Assembly: GCA_033765145.1 (NCBI GenBank)
Contig: JANRIH010000036.1
Coordinates: 124,001 to 188,000, forward strand
Direction: 5' to 3'
Source of the DNA: JAGVSR01 sp033765145
GTDB lineage: Bacteria; Pseudomonadota; Alphaproteobacteria; Rhizobiales; Hyphomicrobiaceae
DNA length: 64,000 nt
The notes below the pieces were generated by a model. It saw nothing but the letters and a program-made list of their open reading frames with translations. It ran no database searches and had not been told where the DNA came from. Of this stretch, positions 42,372 through 50,975 are shown one piece after another. Both the position numbers and the translations under genes were made by a program. The first letter of the stretch is position 1, and each line of letters begins with the position of its first letter.

Positions 42372-43094
42372 TCAGAGCAATTTCGCAAGTTTTGCAAGAT
42401 GATCGCGGCGGAACGCGTCGCTGATGAAGATCGCATCTCCAAAGCGTAACTGTCCGTCGGGACCCGAGAGCCCAAGGTAGATGGAATGTAGATTGTAGCC
42501 GTTAGTTCTGAGGCAACTCCAGATTTCGTCGAACAACGGCGCGCCCTCGTAATGGGGAGCCGCAAAAAACTCGGTCAGAATAATATCGATCCGCTGCTCG
42601 GAGAGCAGTGACCCTGCTCCTTTCAGAATTTGCAGTTCCGCGCCTTGCGTATCGAGTTTCAGAATTTCAATATGACGAACGCCGATTTCAGCACAAACGT
42701 GATCGAGCCGGCGGACGGCCACCGGAACGCGATCGACCATCACATGCGCCGCGTCGAAGTATCGGGGGCCCGTGGCGCGCGGAAATAGTGAAGACGTTGC
42801 CGGAAAAGCGCCCAAATGAAATTCGGCGTACCCGTCGGTGTCAGACAGCGCCAAGTTGTGAACCGAGACTTGCGCATCGCCTGCAAACTTTTGCGTAAGG
42901 CCCTTACAATAGTCGGCTTGCGGCTCGAACAGACGAACGGCCGCGCTACGGAACACAGATCTGAACCGATCTGCCGTCAGGCCCCGAAAGGCGCCGACAT
43001 CGAAGATGGTGCGGACCTCGATCAGTCGTCCCAGTTGCTCGACGACGGAGAACGGGTCCTTACCTCGCGCTGTTGTACTGTCGATCCCGGCCAA
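42372..43094 (-). CDS. FkbM-family methyltransferase, low-GC
   Basis: 240 residues. Motif I TIFDVGAFRGLTADRF, motif II VRLFEPQADY, and the FkbM pattern VRRLDHVCAEIGVRHIEILKLDTQGAELQILKGA. By hand count, several 60-base blocks within 42,361-42,720 are 47-57% GC, against 63% in a wzt block counted for comparison, and codon choice is correspondingly less GC-rich; recent acquisition is likely. It converges on wzt with a 36-base gap. Substrate unknown; a glycan hydroxyl is the likely target. Confidence 0.85.
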   Translation of the reverse strand: MAGIDSTTARGKDPFSVVEQLGRLIEVRTIFDVGAFRGLTADRFRSVFRSAAVRLFEPQADYCKGLTQKFAGDAQVSVHNLALSDTDGYAEFHLGAFPATSSLFPRATGPRYFDAAHVMVDRVPVAVRRLDHVCAEIGVRHIEILKLDTQGAELQILKGAGSLLSEQRIDIILTEFFAAPHYEGAPLFDEIWSCLRTNGYNLHSIYLGLSGPDGQLRFGDAIFISDAFRRDHLAKLAKLL

Positions 43095-43108
43095 AGCCTG
43101 CCCCTAAG

Positions 43109-43447
43109 CTATCCGTTGGACGCGTGGACGGGCGCAGTCCGCCTCTCGTGGGCGCGCAACTCGTCGATCAACGCATGATGTCGCTCGCTCATTCGGACGA
43201 CACCTTTGAACCGATGCAGGGGCGAGTCAGACGGAATTGATGGGAACCGTTTGGGCTCCAGATACTTCCTGCTCAGAGTTGATTGTAAGCGGCGGACGTC
43301 GATGGGCGCAGGCGGCGTCGGGGGAGCCGTTCGCCCCAGCATCCGAACGGCCGTCAACCGCGAGCGCACGATCTGCTTCACCAGCGCCAATTTGACGTAA
43401 GCGCCTTCGCCAACCAATCGTCTGACCCGCGTCTTCATTCCGCTCAT
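43109..43447 (-). CDS. Hypothetical 112-residue protein between two methyltransferase genes
   Basis: 112 residues, strongly basic, no signal peptide or membrane helix. It begins MSGMKTRVRRLVGEGAYVKL and has a proline-rich centre (RTAPPTPPAPIDVRRLQ) and FKGVVRMSERHHALIDELRAHERR near the end. I recognise no family. Its ATG overlaps the stop of the upstream methyltransferase (ATGA at 43447-43444) and it ends 14 bases before the next gene, so it fits the operon. It could be a degenerate fragment of a glycan enzyme. Confidence 0.5.
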   Translation of the reverse strand: MSGMKTRVRRLVGEGAYVKLALVKQIVRSRLTAVRMLGRTAPPTPPAPIDVRRLQSTLSRKYLEPKRFPSIPSDSPLHRFKGVVRMSERHHALIDELRAHERRTAPVHASNG

Positions 43448-44199
43448 CGCGCCACGTCTCCAACGTCAGACGCCAGACCGCGCCACCGCGCCACGACGAT
43501 GCCGTCGGGCTGATCTTCCGGTGCCTGCTCCTCAAATAGGATCTCGTGACACTCACCCAGGAGACCGACCACTTCCGCGTGAATGCGGGGACCATGGGTG
43601 CCGATGATCCAGTATTCGACCGAGCCTGCACTCAGGACCGCGCGCGACGATCTCAAAACGGCGAGTTCCGCGCCCTGGATATCGAGCTTTGCGAGCGTCA
43701 CCGTCCCTCCGATCCGCGCGAGCAACGCCTCGAGCGTCACCGCGGGCACTGTGATGTCGTCGGGGCGCGATGCGCTCGGACGATCGAGAACGTGGCTGCC
43801 GAATGACCGGCGCGCGAACCGCACTTCGCTCGCACCCGAATAGACGGCCTCGTCCACGAGCTCGATCTTGTCGGGCGGGACGGCGTTCAGCGCGAGCGTC
43901 TCGTGGAAACGCGCACGGAAATCAGGACTTGGATCGACGGCGACGATGCGAAATCCCGGTCTCCGCCGGTAGCAAAGGACGCAGTAATATCCGAGGGCCG
44001 CTCCGATATCGACAAAGCAACCCCTGCTTCCAGCAGATGCCAAAATCCGCTCGAACCACGCCTCTTCGACCGGTTCGTGGATCGGCGCTTCTTGCGTCGC
44101 GTAGCGTTCCAACTGTTCCGACATGAGATCGCGGCGATAGATCATCACCCCGTTGGCGAACTCGAAGACCTCGTTCTCGGTGGCAACGTTCGTCGTCAC
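43444..44199 (-). CDS. FkbM-family methyltransferase
   Basis: 251 residues from GTG 44199, preferred because AAAGGGG lies nine bases upstream and the start falls five bases after the previous gene. ATG 44253 in the same frame would add 18 residues and overlap that gene by 50 bases. Motif I CFVDIGAALGYYCVLCY, motif II IVAVDPSPDF, FkbM mid-pattern TLEALLARIGGTVTLAKLDIQGAELAVLRSS. Likely methylates a sugar of the locus' glycan. Confidence 0.83.
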   Translation of the reverse strand: MTTNVATENEVFEFANGVMIYRRDLMSEQLERYATQEAPIHEPVEEAWFERILASAGSRGCFVDIGAALGYYCVLCYRRRPGFRIVAVDPSPDFRARFHETLALNAVPPDKIELVDEAVYSGASEVRFARRSFGSHVLDRPSASRPDDITVPAVTLEALLARIGGTVTLAKLDIQGAELAVLRSSRAVLSAGSVEYWIIGTHGPRIHAEVVGLLGECHEILFEEQAPEDQPDGIVVARWRGLASDVGDVAR

Positions 44200-44203
44200 G
44201 CGG

Positions 44204-45517
44204 CTAAGCCCCTTTAGATCCAGACGCTTCCGCCTCGAGGCAGCGTTCGACATAGCGGTTCGGCGCACAGTTGGAACGGTAGAGTGCTCCTTGACGCACA
44301 GCGCCAGCGCGGAACGCGTCGCGCTCTTCGTAGATGCGCGCGATCGCACGACCGAATTCCATCGCCGTCGAAGCGGTCAGGCCCGAGTCCTCCGCGATCA
44401 TGCTCGCAGGATACGTGTTCGCTGTTGCTACGATAATCTTGTCCATGGATAGCGCCTCCGAGACGACGCCCGAAGAGCGATAGGCATATTCCTTCTGTCC
44501 ATACGGCATCAACACGACATCGCTCGTGGCCGTCAGCTCTGCATATGTCTTGTCGTCGAGCGTATCGGTGATGAGGCGCACGGTGTCGCCGAAGGACCTC
44601 AGGCGGTCGATGGCTTTCAGGACCTGCGGATTGTAGCCCACGATCTGGGGCGTTGCCTGAATGACGAAACGCAAGGGTTCCGCTTTGGCCGGAATCCCGT
44701 CCGCTTCGAGAACGCGCAGCGCTTCGGCCACGATGTCCGGAATGAGATGAAAGCCCTTCTCGAGACGCGCCGGACCAAGATGGACGATCTTCAGCGTTCC
44801 GCTCTCAGCGGCCCTGTCCCAGTGCTTCGTCACCATGTCGGGCGTGGTGACGGGGGCATCGACGGCCGGCAGCGGCAGCGCGTCGACGCGCGTCTTCCAC
44901 ACATTCGCGATGTGGGCTGAGAGCCGCTCGTTCTCGCCGTAGAGGAAGAGCCGCCGCCCGATCATGTTGCGCGCCTTCCACGCGGTGACGGAATGCACGA
45001 TGGGCATGTCGGCAACACGGTTCGGCATCACGCCTACGGGGTCATAGGGCGTGCAGACATGAAACACCGGCAGGCTCTCCGCACGATCGTCGGACAGCAG
45101 GAGGTGGAGTGCCGCATACGTGTGGCCATCGGCCGTATGAAAGAGCATCCGGTCGCGGTTCGTCAGTTTCAAGCGCGCGGCACCCTCGCGAATATCCGCC
45201 GCGAGCGCTTCATGCGGGACCTTCGACTGCGGCTTTCTTTTTGCGGCCAGCCATGAGCCGATCATCGGCAGTCGGTCGGACCAGGCGGCATCAGCCTGCG
45301 GTTTGCGGTTCTTCTCGTAAGCATCGTACATGGAGACGGAGAAGATCGGAGCAATCGCAAGTTCGTTCGAATCGGGGAACGACGCCGACCGATGGCAGAT
45401 CCAGGCCGGCGACAATCCAGCAATTCGCGCCGATTCGGCGATGCGCGTCGACAGCGCGTGATGGTGCCCGCGCGTGTCTCGCAGCGATGGATCGGCAATG
45501 GCGAAGCGGGAACCCAA
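44204..45517 (-). CDS. Glycosyltransferase, GT-B fold (probable)
   Basis: 437 residues from TTG 45517. TCCTCC on the plus strand at 45524-45529 gives GGAGGA six bases before TTG, and the product begins GSRFAIADPSLRDTRGHHHAL, a good GT-B N-terminus; an ATG at 45589 would overlap the preceding gene and add an unrelated stretch. The C-terminal half has LKIVHLGPARLEKGFHLIPDIV and VVLMPYGQKEYAYRSSGVVSEAL, the donor-binding E-x7-E-like region of GT4-type enzymes. It lies 40 bases after the sulfotransferase-glycosyltransferase gene. Donor and acceptor are unknown. Confidence 0.82.
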   Translation of the reverse strand: MGSRFAIADPSLRDTRGHHHALSTRIAESARIAGLSPAWICHRSASFPDSNELAIAPIFSVSMYDAYEKNRKPQADAAWSDRLPMIGSWLAAKRKPQSKVPHEALAADIREGAARLKLTNRDRMLFHTADGHTYAALHLLLSDDRAESLPVFHVCTPYDPVGVMPNRVADMPIVHSVTAWKARNMIGRRLFLYGENERLSAHIANVWKTRVDALPLPAVDAPVTTPDMVTKHWDRAAESGTLKIVHLGPARLEKGFHLIPDIVAEALRVLEADGIPAKAEPLRFVIQATPQIVGYNPQVLKAIDRLRSFGDTVRLITDTLDDKTYAELTATSDVVLMPYGQKEYAYRSSGVVSEALSMDKIIVATANTYPASMIAEDSGLTASTAMEFGRAIARIYEERDAFRAGAVRQGALYRSNCAPNRYVERCLEAEASGSKGA

Positions 45518-45557
45518 GTGTCGTCCTCCGGCCCGAAGGGGCTCAGCGCATTCGTCG

Positions 45558-47561
45558 TCAGAAATACTTCCACGCTTCTTCTGGCCCAACCATGTTGAAT
45601 GGCGGATACCGATAGGCGAGGTTGTCGGCGAAGTGGGTCGAGAACGCGCCCATTCCGCAATTGTAGACGACCTGCGTCGCCGTCTTGCGGTGTTTCAGTC
45701 CGCGTAGTGCTGTCAGAAGCGCCAATGTCTCGTCCCATGCGAAGAAGGCTTTCAAGGTCTTCGACGGCTGGCGATTTGGCGTGATGTCGAGGCGGCGGCG
45801 AATGTCGGGCGTCATCGCGGCGTTTGTGAACTCGAGATAATCGGTCTCGTCCATCCAGTAGCACTGCATGAGCTCGGCCATCAGCGGTCTCAGCTTGTCG
45901 GCTGTCGTCGCCCAACCCCAAGGCTGAAAGCGGCCGAAATACTCGCCCTCGTTCGCAAGCCGGAAATGGTGACCGTAAACTGAGAAGGCATCGTCGACCG
46001 ATGCGATCGTCTCAAGCTCCTTGCGGAAGACGGCGACACAATCGCGGCTCGGGAAGCAATCGTCCTCGAGAAACAAGATCGAACGGTAGTTGTCCGACAT
46101 GAAGCGCATGGCCTGGATCATCATTTTTCTGAAACCCAGGTTGCCACGGCGACGGTGGATGCGCTTCACGGGAAACTTCCGCGCCATAGCTTCGACTGCA
46201 TTCGTTTGCGCGCGCTTCTGCGGGTTACCCTGGTCGCCGTCGATGAAGACGTGAACACGATGCAGCGCATGCTGGTGCGCGAGGCTGTAGAGCGTGCTTT
46301 CAATAAGCCGGGGCCGATTGAAGCCGAATATCGCGATGCCGAAGTCGGAGCCGTCGCCCGTGACCTCGACCTGGCGAGGGACGTGCCTCCAGATTTCGGG
46401 GACGAAGGACTCGGTCGCAGTCTGCTTGGCTTTCTGATCCACTGCCTGGGCCGATTTTGCCGCGGCACCGCTGGCCGGCGACGTGGCCGACGAGGGAATT
46501 TTCTCCGGCGGTGCCGTTCGCTCCATCCGGCGCGCGCGCAGCAGGCTTCGCGGTCCACCCAGTAGGCCCCGTCGCAGATCCTCGATCCGCTTGACCTTCT
46601 CGACAACCATCGACTTCAGCTGATCGATCTCCTGGCCCTGTTCCGAGACCTTTTCAGACTGCCGCGCCAGGACGGACCGCAGATCCTCGATCGTCCGATC
46701 CTTTTCCTCGACGACGGCGTTCTCGGATTTGTTTGTCGCGCTGGCCCCGACTTCGGCGCGCAGATCCTTGATCCGGGCCTTCAAGGCTTCAATCTCGCGC
46801 TCGGCGCGAAGGGCGCGCTCGAGTCGCAGGCGCGAATAGAGCTGCACGCTCGAAATCATCGGACCGAAGGCGTCAAGGTGCGTTTCGGAGGATTTAGTCG
46901 CGTAACCCAGCCGCCGCATCAGCGGTCCGTGAAGATACTCGAACAGCTGATTGTCGCCCTCCTCGAACTCGGCCTCGCTCTTCTTGTTGTCGCCACTGCG
47001 GAAAAACTCCGGAAACCTCTCGTGCAAGGAGTCGAACGACGCCGTGAATGCGCCGCGGATCGGGAGTTCCAGGAAGTCAGATAGCTCAGTGGCCATGGCC
47101 CCGGGCTTCGCCAGCAAATCTTCGAACTTGATCAACAGCGTGTTCGGCCGATCATGGGGTTTCCAAGCATCGTAATGCTGGCTCCAGCCGCCAAACGTCA
47201 CGGTGCCGAGATTGACATCCTGCAGGCTAACTTCCTGCCGGCCGAACTGATTGAGATAGGCCGCATATGAAACGATTGCCGATCGACCTTCTCTGACGAC
47301 ATAGATCGCCTTTGCATCGTCCTCGGGAGCATCGTGCGTCTTGACGAGGTAGAGCTTCTTCTTCTCGTCTGCACGTGCCCGGAAATCCCGCCACGTCTGG
47401 CGATAGCTGACGTGGCCGACCATGTGGGCGATGGCCGGATCGCTACCGAGATCCTGGGTGTCGTTGTACTTCGAGTAGGTGTACTTGCCGAAGACCTGCC
47501 GGAGGAGCAGCCGCGTCAAGGTATTGCCCGAGCGCGGGTAGGATGCGATCCACACGATCAT
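45558..47561 (-). CDS. Sulfotransferase - coiled coil - glycosyltransferase fusion protein
   Basis: 667 residues. N-terminal domain (1-~225) is a PAPS-dependent sulfotransferase: 5'-phosphosulfate loop SYPRSGNT at 7-14 and 3'-phosphate region VVREGRSAIVSY at 88-99, and the FEDLL/KPGA stretch (146-155) typical of cytosolic-type enzymes. Residues ~240-335 form a charged coiled coil with repeats of EKxxxIEDLR; ~345-385 is an Ala/Pro/Ser/Lys linker. The C-terminal domain (~400-667) resembles GT-A hexosyltransferases: FGIAIFGFNRP, an acidic EDD at 499-501 in place of DxD, and a WGWAT acceptor region. One chain may thus add a sugar and sulfate it. PAPS supply (cysDNC) and PAP removal (cysQ) are encoded at 60.5-64 kb. 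Confidence 0.85.
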   Translation of the reverse strand: MIVWIASYPRSGNTLTRLLLRQVFGKYTYSKYNDTQDLGSDPAIAHMVGHVSYRQTWRDFRARADEKKKLYLVKTHDAPEDDAKAIYVVREGRSAIVSYAAYLNQFGRQEVSLQDVNLGTVTFGGWSQHYDAWKPHDRPNTLLIKFEDLLAKPGAMATELSDFLELPIRGAFTASFDSLHERFPEFFRSGDNKKSEAEFEEGDNQLFEYLHGPLMRRLGYATKSSETHLDAFGPMISSVQLYSRLRLERALRAEREIEALKARIKDLRAEVGASATNKSENAVVEEKDRTIEDLRSVLARQSEKVSEQGQEIDQLKSMVVEKVKRIEDLRRGLLGGPRSLLRARRMERTAPPEKIPSSATSPASGAAAKSAQAVDQKAKQTATESFVPEIWRHVPRQVEVTGDGSDFGIAIFGFNRPRLIESTLYSLAHQHALHRVHVFIDGDQGNPQKRAQTNAVEAMARKFPVKRIHRRRGNLGFRKMMIQAMRFMSDNYRSILFLEDDCFPSRDCVAVFRKELETIASVDDAFSVYGHHFRLANEGEYFGRFQPWGWATTADKLRPLMAELMQCYWMDETDYLEFTNAAMTPDIRRRLDITPNRQPSKTLKAFFAWDETLALLTALRGLKHRKTATQVVYNCGMGAFSTHFADNLAYRYPPFNMVGPEEAWKYF

Positions 47562-47661
47562 GGTCTGGCTGTCACTCCGTCCGTCCGCTCGATGCCGATC
47601 GCCCGGCTATCTCGTCGAGGCGCCGATTGCCCCGCAACACTAGCCTTGCCGCCTTTATAGA

Positions 47662-47678
47662 GACGGCGTCACGCCGTC
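47662..47678. terminator. Short hairpin after an FkbM gene, possible weak terminator
   Basis: GACGGCG (47662-47668) and CGCCGTC (47672-47678) enclose a three-base loop, 11 bases beyond the stop of the leftward FkbM gene. On that strand it is followed by TCTCTATAAA, not a T-run, so termination would be inefficient at best. Confidence 0.3.
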
Positions 47679-47688
47679 CCGTTCGCGT

Positions 47689-48723
47689 TCACGACTTTCC
47701 GAATATTCCGCCCAGCATGCCGCCACTCGGCTTCGCGCTGCTCGCGATGGGCTCGGTTCCACCCTTCAAGACCAGGTCGAGCAGCTGGGCAGCCCGCGGA
47801 TGCGGTCGCGCGATACAGATGAAGTCGCAGAATGGGAATTGTGTGCCTTTCAATCGCTCGATCATGGGCGAAATGCTGTCAGGTTCCACGACGGCCACCG
47901 GCTTGCTCCAGCGATCCATTTCGATGACGTGGAAGTCCTTAAGCAACTGCTCGACATAAACGACCGGCTTCAAGCGCGAGGACACGGCGAGCGGCGAGAA
48001 CTCCATAAGACATGCGATCGGCGCGCCGCGGTACTTTCGCAGTCCATCCAGCACTTCCGGCTCGTTGCCCTGCGTATCGATCTTCATGAAGATCTCGCCT
48101 GCAGGCTTCAGGCCGTCGAGCAGATCGTCGAGCCGGGACGCACGTGTCGGGAAGACGATCGCCTCGGCCGGCTTGTTGATGAGCTTATTGTCTTCGGTAT
48201 GGCCCGGCATTGCGAACATCGGGACGAGTGATGTGATGTTGCTGATTGCTGCGGGATGGAACTCGACCCAGCCGAGCTTGTTGAGCGCAATGTTCACCAG
48301 CGCCAATCGCGCGGCGAGGCCCGGCTCGAAGGCGAGCGTCCTGATTTTCAGCCCCGCCCGTTCGAGATGCTTGCCGGCGCGAATAACCCACTGGCCATAG
48401 TTCGTTCCGATGTCGAGATAGAGACCGCGCGGCGAGTGCCGGGCGACGTCCAACAGCACTTTCTCGGGAATCGAAGGTTCGCCGAGACCGGCATCAGGCA
48501 AATTCGACACCGATTCCAATCGCTTCTTATAGCCGCCCTGATTGATGTTGCGGTCATCGTCCTTGACGCGCTTCGCGTAGAACCAGTCATCCTTGTAGAC
48601 GTAGAGGAACAGTCCGCTGTGATAGACGAGATCGATCTGAGCCCGTTCGGCCTGGAGCGCGAACAGGGCCGCGCTCAACAGCGGATGCGATCCGACTTCG
48701 GCACTGTTCTTGAGGTCGATCAT
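47689..48723 (-). CDS. FkbM-family methyltransferase with N-terminal extension
   Basis: 344 residues from ATG 48723 (GGAG about 14 bases upstream); a longer frame to 48801 has no family-like sequence. The first ~100 residues are a separate module (LLSAALFALQAERAQIDLVYHSG, then a YKDDWFYAKRVKDDD segment). The methyltransferase core starts with LYLDIGTNYGQWVIRAG and LAFEPGLAAR, followed by SRLDDLLDGLKPAGEIFMKIDTQGNEPEVLDGL. The gene ends 127 bases before the sulfotransferase fusion on the same strand. Confidence 0.83.
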   Translation of the reverse strand: MIDLKNSAEVGSHPLLSAALFALQAERAQIDLVYHSGLFLYVYKDDWFYAKRVKDDDRNINQGGYKKRLESVSNLPDAGLGEPSIPEKVLLDVARHSPRGLYLDIGTNYGQWVIRAGKHLERAGLKIRTLAFEPGLAARLALVNIALNKLGWVEFHPAAISNITSLVPMFAMPGHTEDNKLINKPAEAIVFPTRASRLDDLLDGLKPAGEIFMKIDTQGNEPEVLDGLRKYRGAPIACLMEFSPLAVSSRLKPVVYVEQLLKDFHVIEMDRWSKPVAVVEPDSISPMIERLKGTQFPFCDFICIARPHPRAAQLLDLVLKGGTEPIASSAKPSGGMLGGIFGKS

Positions 48724-48974
48724 TCTTCCGTCTCCGCCGGTCGCCAACTCAATCGGTCCTGCGCAATCGTCTAACACTTCCGGCCGTGCATGCGCCGCCA
48801 CACGATCCGGAATTCCTGCGTCATGGGGTAGATCTTCGAAGCCGGGGATGCCCGCGACACGTGGTCTCGCCTGGGCCCTACGGACTCTCGATCAGACACT
48901 CCGTGCTCCGCATTCCGACCGAGTCCCGTCCAGCTGACCGGACGCAAACCCTGGCAAAACTTGGAATTTCTGCT

Positions 48975-50891
48975 CTATCTCGACGTGGCCTCGGCGCCGG
49001 ACCGTCCCCAATGCCCGAGCCTAGGATGCTTTGCCTTAAGACGTGTCGCGAGCACGGCCGCGCCGGCCAGACTGACATGGGAGTCGTCCAGATACATGAG
49101 CCGGCCCTGCGGGTCGAAGACGGTACACGCGGATGGGCATTGCAGGTCCATGAAGTCGAGGAAGTATGTCCTGCTTCCGAACCGCTTCTCGAGTTCCCGG
49201 TTAACGCGGGCCGGGGTCGGCAGCAGACTGGCGGCTGCTTTCGTGCGGGCCTGTTCCCGGGTCAGCGACGTGCCGACGAGACGCGGCAGGGGATGGGCGA
49301 AACGGACGTGCTGGCCGACGAGGATCACGGGAACTCCGTGCTTCTCGAAATGCGCAATCAGCTCATCTACGATTTCATAGCGCCCTTCGGGCCAATTCGC
49401 CGCCAAGACAACGGCGGAATAGCCGCCATTCAGCGCAATGTCCTCGATGGCGAGCTGATAAAGCCGACGGCAGGGTTCTGCGTTCGTGATCCGCGCCGGC
49501 ATTCGCAGCAGGCAGCCGGGCAGTGTCACCTGGCCAATTGGGAGATCGGGGAATGCCTTCCGAATGACGAGGTAGGTATCGGAACCGAAGCTGTCACCGA
49601 TGACCAGGAGCGCATCACGCGCGCCACGGGGAACAGTACAGAGGGTTCGGTCGAATTGCTCGGGCTTGACCTGATCTTTGGTGAAATTGCATTTGCCCGT
49701 CCGCAACTCCGCCATTCGAGCCTTCCAGCCGCCATTGATGTCCGAGAGCGCCGCATATAGCTCCGTGGGAACCCGCTCGGGAAAGCCGCGGAGGCCCCAG
49801 TAGTGGGCGCCGACAAACAGGACGCCGACCAGTCCCGCCATGACGACGGCGATGGACCGCTGGCGGTCGGAATCGGCCAAGCCTGGACGAAAACGAAGCG
49901 GCTTTTCAACCAGGGTGTAGAGCGCGGCTCCGAGAGCGATGGATGCAACAAGGCCCGCTACCTGTTCAGTGGCGGAAAGCTCAAGATCCGTCGCCATATT
50001 CCACAGAACGACGATCGGCCAATGGACGAGATAGATCGAATAGGAGCGGCGGCCAATCCAGAGCATTGGCGCCGACGCGAGAATGCGCTCGGCAGCGGCC
50101 GACTGCGCTGAGGTGATGATCAGACCAGCCGCCAATGCCGGCGCGACGCTGTTGAGGATGAAACCCGACTTGTCATCAACAAGCGAGAACAAGACACCGA
50201 GTGCGGCAAGACCAACGACGAGGGCGATGCTCGCGAACCATCCGGCAAACCTCGCTCCGGACAACGCGAGCAAGGCGCCGACCGCGAACTGGTGCACGCG
50301 GAACGGCATCATGAAGAAGACTGTTTCTTCGGCGAACCCGCCGAACAGACTGGCTGCCACGGCAGCCAGACCAAGCGCCAGCATGACGGCCATCGCGGCC
50401 GTGCGGCCGAAGCGCAGGCAGAACAACAGGAGGAGAGGCCAGACCAGATAGAACTGCTCTTCGACGCTCAGCGACCACGTATGCAGCAAAGGCTTGTAGG
50501 CGGCGCCGGTGTCGAAGTAACCGGCATCCATCCAGAAGAAAAAATTCGACAGCGACATCGCCGCGAGAATTGCGACGCGACCGAGACGCTCCAATTCGTC
50601 GGGGCTCAGGACGAAATAGCCGCAAACCAACGTCGCGGCCAGCATGGCCAAGTTGGCCGGCATCAGGCGCGCGATGCGCCGGACGTAGAACCCCTTGAGA
50701 GAGAAGGTCCCCTCGCTCAGTTCCTTGGCAATGCTGCGCGTGATCACGTAGCCCGAGATCACGAAGAAGACGTCGACGCCGAGGAAGCCGCCCGCAAATC
50801 CGTTGACTTCGAAATGGAACAGCAGAACGGCGAGTACAGCGACTGCGCGGAGCCCGTCTACCGCTGGAATGTATCCTCGAGCGTCCTGCAC
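48975..50891 (-). CDS. Membrane O-acyltransferase with SGNH domain (OafA type)
   Basis: 638 residues. Acyltransferase-3 domain with about ten membrane helices (1-~355): YIPAVDGLRAVAVLAVLLFHF, GFLGVDVFFVISGY, RRIARLMPANL and the HTWSLSVEEQFYLVWP motif. The C-terminal periplasmic SGNH-like domain (about 430-625) has GDSFGSD with the nucleophile Ser and DDSHVS with the Asp/His pair. Such proteins O-acetylate surface polysaccharides or lipid-linked intermediates in the periplasm. It is followed by a 251-base stretch with no gene and no clear signal. Confidence 0.92.
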   Translation of the reverse strand: MQDARGYIPAVDGLRAVAVLAVLLFHFEVNGFAGGFLGVDVFFVISGYVITRSIAKELSEGTFSLKGFYVRRIARLMPANLAMLAATLVCGYFVLSPDELERLGRVAILAAMSLSNFFFWMDAGYFDTGAAYKPLLHTWSLSVEEQFYLVWPLLLLFCLRFGRTAAMAVMLALGLAAVAASLFGGFAEETVFFMMPFRVHQFAVGALLALSGARFAGWFASIALVVGLAALGVLFSLVDDKSGFILNSVAPALAAGLIITSAQSAAAERILASAPMLWIGRRSYSIYLVHWPIVVLWNMATDLELSATEQVAGLVASIALGAALYTLVEKPLRFRPGLADSDRQRSIAVVMAGLVGVLFVGAHYWGLRGFPERVPTELYAALSDINGGWKARMAELRTGKCNFTKDQVKPEQFDRTLCTVPRGARDALLVIGDSFGSDTYLVIRKAFPDLPIGQVTLPGCLLRMPARITNAEPCRRLYQLAIEDIALNGGYSAVVLAANWPEGRYEIVDELIAHFEKHGVPVILVGQHVRFAHPLPRLVGTSLTREQARTKAAASLLPTPARVNRELEKRFGSRTYFLDFMDLQCPSACTVFDPQGRLMYLDDSHVSLAGAAVLATRLKAKHPRLGHWGRSGAEATSR

Positions 50892-50975
50892 ACCGCACCT
50901 TACGTGGAATACTCAGGTCATCCAGGCGATCGTCTTAAATTCCGTTCGGCGCGTCGCTCGCCCGGACGCTCTCCG

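Noticed and set aside
45518..45589. ATG 45589 as start of the GT-B glycosyltransferase
   Set aside because: It overlaps the previous gene and lacks a ribosome-binding site, while TTG 45517 has GGAGGA six bases upstream and gives a normal N-terminus.
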